This document shows positions 1 to 6,541 of a stretch of DNA of 13,149 nucleotides, piece after piece. Location of the stretch: positions 1-13,149 of the forward strand of contig SPBV01000025.1 in NCBI GenBank assembly GCA_004525885.1, in the 5' to 3' direction. Below the pieces are notes generated by a model, which did not search any database, was not told where the DNA came from, and saw only the letters and a program-made list of their open reading frames with translations. Each line of letters begins with the position of its first letter. The stretch's first letter is position 1. The position numbers and the translations under genes are program-made. This DNA is from Nitrosomonadales bacterium. GTDB lineage: Bacteria; Pseudomonadota; Gammaproteobacteria; Burkholderiales; Nitrosomonadaceae.

Positions 1-724
1 AGAGATAAACCGCTTAGTCACAGATAGTATTTCGGATTGGTTCTTTGTAACCGAGCCGAGTGGAATTGCACACTTAAAACGCGAGGGGAAGTCGGACTCA
101 GAAATTCATTATGTCGGACATGTAATGGTTGACAATTTACTATTCCAAGCAAAGAAGCTAGCCAATACCGATACCTCAGATTATGAAACAAATATTTTTA
201 AGATGAATCATGTACTTCACAACAAACAATACGGTGTAATTACACTACACAGACCAAGTAATGTGGATAATATCGAGATAATGACGCGTATCAGCAAGGC
301 ATTAAAAGAAATCGCAACTGAGTTACCACTAATCTTCCCCGTACATCCACGCACCCAAAACAACCTGGAGAAATTCAACATAGATCTTGGACCAAATATC
401 ACGTTAGTTGGCCCACAAGCCTACATGGCTTTCCTTAACTTGTGGAAAGACGCTGCCTTAGTACTAACTGATAGCGGGGGCTTACAAGAAGAGACCACCG
501 CCCTAGGCATACCATGCGTCACTATCCGCGAAAATACAGAGCGGCCGATCACAGTGGAAGAGGGCTCTAACGTCCTAGTAGGTACTGATCCGATTCGGAT
601 TATCTCCGAAGTACGCAAAATACTGCGTGGTGAAGGCAAACAAGGCCGTAGGCCAGACATGTGGGACGGCAAAGCAGCAGAACGAATTGTAAAAATACTT
701 GTGAAAAAACTTACACATGGTTGA
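1..724 (+). CDS. wecB: UDP-N-acetylglucosamine 2-epimerase (non-hydrolysing), 5'-truncated by window edge
   Basis: This enzyme interconverts UDP-GlcNAc and UDP-ManNAc in the cytoplasm, supplying ManNAc-type sugars to surface glycans. The frame is open from base 2, so about 240 C-terminal residues are visible of a family usually near 360-390. The ATG at 125 is internal: the residues before it (NRLVTDSISDWFFVTEPSG and HYVGHVMVDN) are typical WecB core sequence. Other family motifs follow: ITLHRPSNVDN, FPVHPRTQNN, and LTDSGGLQEE with the nucleotide-binding ENTERP segment. The HRPSNVDN form, rather than the HRRES form of E. coli WecB, suggests the capsule/O-antigen branch of the family; that is inference. 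The stop is TGA at 722-724. manC follows about 100 bases downstream on the same strand. No wecC-type dehydrogenase is visible in the window. Confidence 0.93.
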   Translation, partial: EINRLVTDSISDWFFVTEPSGIAHLKREGKSDSEIHYVGHVMVDNLLFQAKKLANTDTSDYETNIFKMNHVLHNKQYGVITLHRPSNVDNIEIMTRISKALKEIATELPLIFPVHPRTQNNLEKFNIDLGPNITLVGPQAYMAFLNLWKDAALVLTDSGGLQEETTALGIPCVTIRENTERPITVEEGSNVLVGTDPIRIISEVRKILRGEGKQGRRPDMWDGKAAERIVKILVKKLTHG

Positions 725-827
725 TAGAAAAACTATGATGAGCGCTACCTAGAAATCGTATTAAATGTAATTTATGATCAAAAACTGGTTAAACAATTAA
801 AATACGTTATTTATATTGGAAACCTCC

Positions 828-2270
828 ATGCATTCATTGACTCCTGTTGTTCTCTGCGGTGGCTCTGGTACACGCCTCTGGCCACTCTCACGCGAACAAT
901 ATCCCAAGCAACTTCTACCACTGCTAGATGACAATGACTCTCTGTTGCAGGCTACAGTTCGTCGGATGGAAGGACTTACTGGTGTACAACTCGGGTCAAC
1001 AATGGTGATCTGTAATGAGGAATACCGTTTTGTAGTCGCCGAACAGCTGCGAATAATAAATAAGGTGGCTTCGATTTTACTAGAACCTATAGGGCGTAAC
1101 ACGGCGCCAGCCCTAACTCTTGCTGCATTAGCAGCGATGCAGAGCGGGGATGACCCAATTCTTCTAGTAATGCCCGCAGATCACATGATTATGGATACTG
1201 CAGCTTTTCATCGCGCGGTACACAAAAGTATAAAACCTGCTACAGAAGGAGCAATAGTTACCTTTGGTATCACACCAGACTCACCCGAAACAGGTTATGG
1301 TTATATCCAGTTTGGTACAGCATATGAGGAAGCTGGATTTTTTCACATCGAACGTTTTGTCGAAAAACCAGATCTTGACACCGCACAAGCTTATCTAGAT
1401 ACCGGCTCTTATTTATGGAACAGTGGATTGTTTATGATGCGTGCTTCGGCGTTGCTTTCAGCTATTGGCTACTGCCGAGCAGATATTCTCACGGCTTGCC
1501 AAACAGCTTGGAATCAGAGTTCAATTGATGGTGAGTTTTTACGCCCAGAAAAAACGGCATTTGAGCAATGCCCAAGCGACTCTATCGACTATGCAGTAAT
1601 GGAAAATATTGCCACAGGTGTAGATTCGTTACCGACAGGTGTAGTGATTCCTCTCGCGGCCGGGTGGTCTGATGTCGGCGCATGGGATTCACTGTGGCAA
1701 GTGCTTCCTAAAGATAACAAGGGTAATGTATCACAAGGCGATGTGCTGTTGCATGACTGCTATAATTCGTTAGTTATGTCAGAGAACCGCCTGGTAGCTT
1801 GCGTAGGAGTAGAGGATATGGTGGTAATAGAAACGCCTGATGCAATTCTGGTGGCCCACAAGGACAAGACTCAAGATGTAAAGAAAATTGTTGATAGCCT
1901 AAAACGTGAGAAACGCACTGAAGGACAGCTGCACCGCAAAATATTTCGGCCATGGGGCTGGTATGACTGTGTAGACATTGGCGAACGTTTTCAGGTTAAA
2001 CGTATTGTTGTCAAGCCGGGTGCTTCACTATCACTACAAATGCATCACCATCGTGCTGAGCATTGGATTGTTGTGAGTGGAACCGCACGAGTGACCTGTG
2101 GTGATACCAAGTATCTGGTATCCGTAAATGAATCTACTTTTATTCCACTTGGCACCCGCCATCGTCTGGAGAACCATGGTTCCGTACCACTTGAGATAAT
2201 CGAAGTACAATCAGGTTCATATTTGGGAGAGGATGATATCGTACGCTTTGAAGATGCGTATGGACGTTAA
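828..2270 (+). CDS. manC: Mannose-1-phosphate guanylyltransferase / mannose-6-phosphate isomerase (ManC/AlgA type)
   Basis: This bifunctional cytoplasmic enzyme isomerises fructose-6-P to mannose-6-P (C-terminal domain) and makes GDP-mannose from mannose-1-P and GTP (N-terminal domain). With the ATG at 828 it has 480 residues, the normal size for the family. A TTG at 816 would add four residues, but the ATG is preferred: TTGGA at 816-820 sits seven bases before it as a weak ribosome binding site, and the protein then starts just before the conserved LCGGSGTRLWPLSR loop (residues 9-22). FVEKP lies near 177-181 and GWSDVGAWDSLW near 279-290. The C-terminal cupin begins around RPWGWYD, with the metal-binding QMHHHRAEHW near 404-413. 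No phosphomannomutase is visible, so that step must be encoded elsewhere. GDP-mannose could feed a mannosyl, fucosyl or related transferase. Confidence 0.95.
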   Translation: MHSLTPVVLCGGSGTRLWPLSREQYPKQLLPLLDDNDSLLQATVRRMEGLTGVQLGSTMVICNEEYRFVVAEQLRIINKVASILLEPIGRNTAPALTLAALAAMQSGDDPILLVMPADHMIMDTAAFHRAVHKSIKPATEGAIVTFGITPDSPETGYGYIQFGTAYEEAGFFHIERFVEKPDLDTAQAYLDTGSYLWNSGLFMMRASALLSAIGYCRADILTACQTAWNQSSIDGEFLRPEKTAFEQCPSDSIDYAVMENIATGVDSLPTGVVIPLAAGWSDVGAWDSLWQVLPKDNKGNVSQGDVLLHDCYNSLVMSENRLVACVGVEDMVVIETPDAILVAHKDKTQDVKKIVDSLKREKRTEGQLHRKIFRPWGWYDCVDIGERFQVKRIVVKPGASLSLQMHHHRAEHWIVVSGTARVTCGDTKYLVSVNESTFIPLGTRHRLENHGSVPLEIIEVQSGSYLGEDDIVRFEDAYGR

Positions 2271-2497
2271 TAGAATTACAAAACTTTTTATTGCCAGTAT
2301 GAACATATCTATAGGTCGGGCCACCACCCTACTCCGTCTAACACTTACAAATTCATAAACCCATCTTTCAGCGTACATGACATTGATCAAGGCTGCCCAA
2401 ATTCTAGATTCATCGGGCTAGATAACATGTGTACAGCAAACGAAAAAATATTCCGGGAGTATATAAATTGGAAAATAGGTTGGCCTTATTTGTTATT
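2271..2497. other. Gene-free spacer downstream of manC and of the convergent tRNA
   Basis: I see no supportable protein gene here. A 19-codon plus-strand ORF at 2299 has no ribosome binding site and no recognisable content. Just beyond the tRNA 3' end, reading on the minus strand, a weak imperfect AT-rich hairpin (AAAT-A-AGG / CCT-ATTT, loop CCAA) could help end tRNA transcription, but it lacks a strong U-tract. No clear manC terminator was found. Confidence 0.4.
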
Positions 2498-2574
2498 TGG
2501 TAGGCGCGATTGGACTCGAACCAACGACCCCCACCATGTCAAGGTGGTGCTCTAACCAGCTGAGCTACGCGCCT
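2498..2574 (-). tRNA. tRNA-Val (anticodon GAC)
   Basis: On the minus strand, bases 2574 to 2498 fold into a full cloverleaf of 77 nt including an encoded CCA. The acceptor stem AGGCGCG/CGCGCCT is seven perfect pairs, followed by discriminator A and CCA. The D arm has GCTC/GAGC around AGCTGGTTA. The anticodon stem CCACC/GGTGG encloses the loop TTGACAT, giving anticodon GAC, which reads valine codons GUC and GUU. The variable loop is GGGTC. The T arm is GTTGG/CCAAT with the TTCGAGT loop. Nothing suggests a pseudogene. The gene runs against both flanking operons and sits between manC and rmlB. Confidence 0.97.
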
Positions 2575-2614
2575 GAGAAAAATGAATTCTAACTGAATCA
2601 GCGAAAGGGCTCAA

Positions 2615-2643
2615 ATTATAACACCCCAATGTTATTCAACACA
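2615..2643 (-). promoter_or_regulatory. Candidate sigma-70 promoter for tRNA-Val
   Basis: Reading on the minus strand, a perfect TATAAT lies at 2620-2615, about 40 bases before the mature tRNA 5' end. At 17-base spacing the -35 is a weak TGTGTT (2643-2638). The stretch after the -10 reads TTGAGCCC; a GC-rich discriminator of this kind is known from stringently controlled stable-RNA promoters. The -10 is seen directly; promoter activity is inferred. Confidence 0.5.
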
Positions 2644-2720
2644 GTAATATACTACCATTAAAATGGTATTCCCAAAAAAACAAGCAATCCAAACCAAAGG
2701 TTTTAATCAGAGTCTTTTGC

Positions 2721-2749
2721 TTGCTGTAAGCTAAAATACCAACTATAGG
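2721..2749 (+). promoter_or_regulatory. Weak candidate promoter for the rml operon
   Basis: TTGCTG (2721-2726) and TATAGG (2744-2749) are separated by exactly 17 bases, about 50 bases before the rmlB start. Both hexamers match the sigma-70 consensus only partly (three and four of six), so this is a position-supported guess. A promoter in this gap is expected because the tRNA on the other strand separates rmlB from manC. Confidence 0.25.
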
Positions 2750-2789
2750 AATACTGCAAGGATACTACGGTAACAAGAAATTATAGATT

Positions 2790-2794
2790 AAGGA
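2790..2794 (+). promoter_or_regulatory. Ribosome binding site of rmlB
   Basis: AAGGA lies six bases before the ATG at 2801. It is the strongest Shine-Dalgarno match among the genes of this window and fixes the rmlB start. The three following rml genes have poor sites and probably rely on translational coupling. Confidence 0.7.
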
Positions 2795-2800
2795 CAGAAA

Positions 2801-3868
2801 ATGATATTAGTAACAGGAGGAGCTGGATTTATTGGTACAAATTTTGTATTAGATTGGCTTACACAATCTGACGAAGAAATTATTAACCTTGATAACTTAA
2901 CTTATGCAGGAAATTTAGAAAATCTAGCTTCCCTAAAAGACGATAAACGGCATATCTTCATTAAAGGCGACATTTGTGATTCTACCTTAATCCTCAGCTT
3001 ACTCACCAAATACAAACCACGTGCTATTATAAATTTTGCTGCGGAGAGTCATGTGGATCGCTCCATCCAAGACCCTGAGGGGTTTATACAGACTAATATT
3101 GTAGGCACTTTCCGGTTACTAGAAACTACACGGGCTTACTGGGGTACACTAGAACTCGAAATGAGACAGAAGTTCCGATTTCTTCATATCTCAACAGACG
3201 AGGTCTACGGTTCTCTTTCAAATGGAGAAGAAGCTTTTGATGAAAACCATCGTTACGAACCTAATAGCCCTTACTCAGCAAGCAAAGCAGCCAGTGATCA
3301 TTTAATACGTGCCTACCATCATACCTATGACTTACCAGTACTTACCACCAATTGCTCAAATAACTACGGCCCCTATCAATTCCCCGAGAAACTAATTCCA
3401 CTAATAATCGTCAATGCTCTTACAGATAAACCATTACCTGTGTATGGAGACGGTCAGCAAATCCGTGACTGGCTTTACGTAAAAGACCATTGTGATGCAA
3501 TCCGTCTGGTGCTGGAAGCAGGCGCCCCTGGCGAAACCTACAATATTGGTGGCCGGAACGAGAAACCCAACATCAACATCGTACATACTGTTTGCGCATT
3601 GCTAGATACTTTACATCCTCGTACTGATGGCAAACGCTACCACCAACAAATTACTTTCGTTACCGACCGTCCTGGTCACGACCGCCGATACGCTATTAAT
3701 TCTAAGAAAATAGAATGTGAACTAGGTTGGAAATCGGCTGAAACGTTTGAAACAGGCATCCAAAAAACTGTGCAATGGTATCTTGATAACCAAAGTTGGG
3801 TTCAAAGTGTCCAATCAGGTACATACCGGTTGTGGATTGATAAAAATTATAAAGGTCGTGGCTTGTGA
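2801..3868 (+). CDS. rmlB: dTDP-glucose 4,6-dehydratase
   Basis: This enzyme catalyses the second step of dTDP-L-rhamnose synthesis, dTDP-glucose to dTDP-4-keto-6-deoxyglucose, in the cytoplasm with tightly bound NAD. It is an extended short-chain dehydrogenase of 355 residues, normal for the family. The NAD-binding GGAGFIG is at residues 6-12, INFAAESHVDRS near 77-88, the dehydratase-specific Thr-Asp-Glu triad at 132-134 (STDEVYG), and the catalytic YSASK at 158-162. NNYGPYQFPEKLIP follows near 187-200. The start at 2801 is backed by an AAGGA ribosome binding site. It is the first gene of a four-gene operon, and its stop codon overlaps the start of rmlD by four bases. Confidence 0.97.
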   Translation: MILVTGGAGFIGTNFVLDWLTQSDEEIINLDNLTYAGNLENLASLKDDKRHIFIKGDICDSTLILSLLTKYKPRAIINFAAESHVDRSIQDPEGFIQTNIVGTFRLLETTRAYWGTLELEMRQKFRFLHISTDEVYGSLSNGEEAFDENHRYEPNSPYSASKAASDHLIRAYHHTYDLPVLTTNCSNNYGPYQFPEKLIPLIIVNALTDKPLPVYGDGQQIRDWLYVKDHCDAIRLVLEAGAPGETYNIGGRNEKPNINIVHTVCALLDTLHPRTDGKRYHQQITFVTDRPGHDRRYAINSKKIECELGWKSAETFETGIQKTVQWYLDNQSWVQSVQSGTYRLWIDKNYKGRGL

Positions 3869-4761
3869 GAATTTTATTGTTCGGCAAAAATGGCCAAGTA
3901 GGTTGGGAGCTACAACGAAGCCTCGCTTTTATGGGCGAACTGGTAGCTCTGGATGTTAATGACCAGGAACTGTGTGGCGACTTTACTCATCCAGATAGCA
4001 TCATTCAAACCATTCATTCAGTTTCTCCAGATGTAATAGTAAACGCTGCAGCTTACACAGCTGTCGACAAGGCTGAAAGTGAGCCAGAACTAACCCGCGC
4101 TATTAATGTTTTCGCTCCTGAAATACTTGCGCAGGAGTCTCGGAAGTTAGGTGCCTGGTTGATCCATTATTCTACCGATTATGTGTTTGATGGGAATGGA
4201 GTTAAGCCCTGGAAGGAAACCGATCCAACTACACCCCTGAATGTTTATGGCTCAACAAAATTGGAAGGTGAAAAAGCCATCTTTAATTCTGGCTGTCAGC
4301 ATCTGATATTTCGTACCAGCTGGGTCTACTCTGCACGTGGCAAGAACTTTGCTAAGACCATGATTCGTCTTGCACAGGAGCGCGACCATCTTGCTGTTAT
4401 TGATGATCAAATTGGTGCGCCTACTGGCGCCGATCTGTTAGCGGATATTACCGCCCATTCAATTCGTATAGCCCTATGTCAACCTCAGGTATCAGGCTTG
4501 TATCATCTAGCTGCTAAAGGCGAAACCTCATGGTATGGCTACGCCAGTTTTGTGCTTGATAAAGTACGTCAATCTGGAATCAAGCTTAAGGTTCAACCAG
4601 AGAGTATTCAACCTGTATCAACTAACGCGTTTTCTCAAACCATACGTCGACCTAGAAATTCACGCTTGAATACCAAAAAAATCGAAAGTACTTTCGATCT
4701 AACCTTACCATTGTGGCAAACTGGCGTAGCACGTATGCTTACCGAAATTCTTGAATATTAA
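3865..4761 (+). CDS. rmlD: dTDP-4-dehydrorhamnose reductase
   Basis: This is the last enzyme of the pathway, reducing dTDP-4-keto-L-rhamnose to dTDP-L-rhamnose with NAD(P)H. The start is GTG at 3865 inside a GTGA overlap with the rmlB stop, which implies translational coupling. The protein has 298 residues, as expected. The nucleotide-binding GKNGQVG is at 7-13, NAAAYTAVDKAE spans about 60-71, STDYVFDG is at 103-110, and the catalytic YGSTK is at 128-132. FRTSWVYS and the downstream IGAPTGADLLAD segment are also family-typical. rmlA begins two bases after its stop. Confidence 0.97.
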   Translation: MRILLFGKNGQVGWELQRSLAFMGELVALDVNDQELCGDFTHPDSIIQTIHSVSPDVIVNAAAYTAVDKAESEPELTRAINVFAPEILAQESRKLGAWLIHYSTDYVFDGNGVKPWKETDPTTPLNVYGSTKLEGEKAIFNSGCQHLIFRTSWVYSARGKNFAKTMIRLAQERDHLAVIDDQIGAPTGADLLADITAHSIRIALCQPQVSGLYHLAAKGETSWYGYASFVLDKVRQSGIKLKVQPESIQPVSTNAFSQTIRRPRNSRLNTKKIESTFDLTLPLWQTGVARMLTEILEY

Positions 4762-4763
4762 TT

Positions 4764-5651
4764 ATGACCCAACGTAAAGGTATCATTCTAGCTGGTGGTT
4801 CCGGCACACGACTCTATCCCGTGACTAAAGTAGTTTCCAAACAACTGCTCCCAGTTTACGACAAACCAATGATTTATTATCCCTTGAGCACACTCATGCT
4901 AGCGGATATTCGTAACATTCTAATTATTTCTACTCCTCAAGACACTCAACGTTTTGAGCAACTCTTAGGAAATGGCAAGGATTGGGGTCTAAACCTGCAA
5001 TATGCCGAACAACCCAGTCCTGATGGATTGGCCCAAGCCTTCATAATCGGTAAGTCTTTTATTTCTCAGGATCCTAGTGTTCTGATCTTGGGAGATAACA
5101 TTTTCTACGGTCACGATTTGCAAACACAACTTGAGTCCGCTACGTTAGAACTAAGTGGTGCAACTATTTTTGCCTATCATGTACAAAACCCTGATTGTTA
5201 CGGTGTAGTCACCCTTGATTCTCAAGGCCGAGCAACTTCGCTGGAAGAAAAACCTTCTCAGCCAAAAAGTAACTATGCTGTTACTGGCCTATATTTCTAT
5301 GATAATCAGATTGTTGACATCGTTGCAGATCTAAAACCATCCACCCGAGGTGAATTAGAAATAACTGACGCCAACCGAGTCTACATGAAACGTGATCAAC
5401 TTAACGTTCAAATCATGGGGCGTGGCCATGCTTGGTTAGATACCGGTACTCATGAGAGCTTGATAGAGGCTAGTAACTTTATCGAAACCATTGAACACCG
5501 TCAGGGTCTCAAGATCGCCTGCCCAGAAGAGATCGCCTATCGCAAAGGCCTCATTAACGCTGAGCAGCTTGAAAAGCTTGCACAACCATTGGTTAAAAAC
5601 GGTTATGGGCAGTATCTTATGCGCCTGTTGAAAGAACGAATAGTTATATGA
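4764..5651 (+). CDS. rmlA: Glucose-1-phosphate thymidylyltransferase
   Basis: This enzyme makes dTDP-glucose from glucose-1-P and dTTP, the first and usually feedback-controlled step of dTDP-L-rhamnose synthesis. Its 295 residues are normal for the family. The nucleotidyltransferase signature GGSGTRLYP is at 11-19, followed by SKQLLPVYDKPMIYYPLSTL. LGDNIFYG carries the metal-binding aspartate, and EEKPSQPKSNYAVTGLYFYD and GHAWLDTGTHESL are also typical. It starts two bases after the rmlD stop without a clear ribosome binding site, so coupling is likely. Its stop overlaps the rmlC start (ATGA). Confidence 0.97.
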   Translation: MTQRKGIILAGGSGTRLYPVTKVVSKQLLPVYDKPMIYYPLSTLMLADIRNILIISTPQDTQRFEQLLGNGKDWGLNLQYAEQPSPDGLAQAFIIGKSFISQDPSVLILGDNIFYGHDLQTQLESATLELSGATIFAYHVQNPDCYGVVTLDSQGRATSLEEKPSQPKSNYAVTGLYFYDNQIVDIVADLKPSTRGELEITDANRVYMKRDQLNVQIMGRGHAWLDTGTHESLIEASNFIETIEHRQGLKIACPEEIAYRKGLINAEQLEKLAQPLVKNGYGQYLMRLLKERIVI

Positions 5652-6193
5652 AAGTAATCCCAACTTCCATTCCTGAAGTTCTTGTTATTGAGCCCAAAAT
5701 TATTAGTGATAACCGGGGGCTTTTCTTTGAAAGCTTTAACGAAAAGACGTTCAGTCAGGGTACGGGACTTAATGTGAGCTTTGTACAAGATAATCATAGT
5801 CACTCAGTTAGAGGTGTGCTACGAGGTCTGCACTACCAAATCCAGCAACCTCAGGGGAAATTAGTACGCGTTGTACGTGGCGCGGTTTTTGATGTTGCTG
5901 TGGATATTCGAAAATCCTCACCCACGTTTGGCCGGTGGGTAGGCATTGAACTTACGGAAGATAACCGTCGCCAGCTGTGGGCTCCAATAGGATTTGCGCA
6001 TGGCTTTCTTGTACTTAGTGATGGAGCTGATTTTCTCTACAAAACTACAGACTACTACGCTCCCGAATTCGAGCGCAGTATCTTATGGAACGATCCAACC
6101 ATTGGCATCCAATGGCCTCTAGATGGAGAACTGCAACTTTCAACCAAAGATAAGGCCGCTTTGCCCCTCGCACAGGCTGAAACATTTCCATAG
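5648..6193 (+). CDS. rmlC: dTDP-4-dehydrorhamnose 3,5-epimerase
   Basis: This cupin-fold epimerase inverts C3 and C5 of dTDP-4-keto-6-deoxyglucose to give the L-rhamnose configuration. It has 181 residues, the normal length. DNRGLFFESFN is at about 21-31, FVQDNHSHS at 45-53, GVLRGLHYQ at 56-64 with the catalytic histidine at 62, the WAPIGFAHGF segment at 111-120, and YKTTDYY at 131-137 with the conserved active-site tyrosine region. It overlaps rmlA by four bases (ATGA) and ends the operon. The order B-D-A-C is the same as in the enterobacterial rfb clusters. No convincing terminator follows. Confidence 0.97.
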   Translation: MKVIPTSIPEVLVIEPKIISDNRGLFFESFNEKTFSQGTGLNVSFVQDNHSHSVRGVLRGLHYQIQQPQGKLVRVVRGAVFDVAVDIRKSSPTFGRWVGIELTEDNRRQLWAPIGFAHGFLVLSDGADFLYKTTDYYAPEFERSILWNDPTIGIQWPLDGELQLSTKDKAALPLAQAETFP

Positions 6194-6541
6194 CCTAGTA
6201 TACACCCAGCCTATCAATACCTTCTTAGTTGAATATTAAAAATATGTACTGGCTTATACCTTTAGTCTAAACTGCCTATTTACCAAATAGTCAAGAATAG
6301 GATCAAGTAACAATCTAAAATAGTCTGATATATATTTATCTTCTAAATTAGATTCAATAGCATATCCCTTCAGCAAAGTTAAGTGATACTTCTTATAAAT
6401 AGGTATCGCCGTCGTCTCCTCGCAAATTTAATGGTAAAATGATAGGTCATAGAATGAGTCTGTAAGCTGTAAGATGCTTACAGAGTTGCGTATGCCGAGC
6501 CCTGTTAAAGAAAAATAACAACCTAAGTTTGTCCAATCAAA
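6194..6541. other. Gene-free spacer between rmlC and the fusion glycosyltransferase
   Basis: These 348 AT-rich bases hold no supportable protein gene. They contain a short AT-rich inverted repeat (CTATTT-ACC-AAATAG, 6276-6290) and the stronger hairpin listed separately at 6459-6484. A 14-codon ORF from the ATG at 6474 overlaps that hairpin and has no recognisable content. A promoter for the next gene should lie here, but I could not place one with confidence. Confidence 0.4.
6459..6484 (+). repeat. Perfect 9-bp inverted repeat (hairpin) upstream of the fusion gene
   Basis: TCTGTAAGC (6459-6467) pairs perfectly with GCTTACAGA (6476-6484) around an 8-base loop, TGTAAGAT. The loop repeats the TGTAAG of the left arm. 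No T-run follows, so it is not a standard terminator. Its position, about 58 bases before the proposed start, would suit an operator or a leader-RNA structure; that is inference. Confidence 0.5.

Noticed and set aside
2299..2358. 19-codon ORF after manC
   Set aside because: No ribosome binding site and no recognisable sequence.
6276..6290. Inverted repeat CTATTT-ACC-AAATAG after rmlC, considered as the operon terminator
   Set aside because: The stem is short and AT-rich, the loop is only three bases, and no T-run follows.
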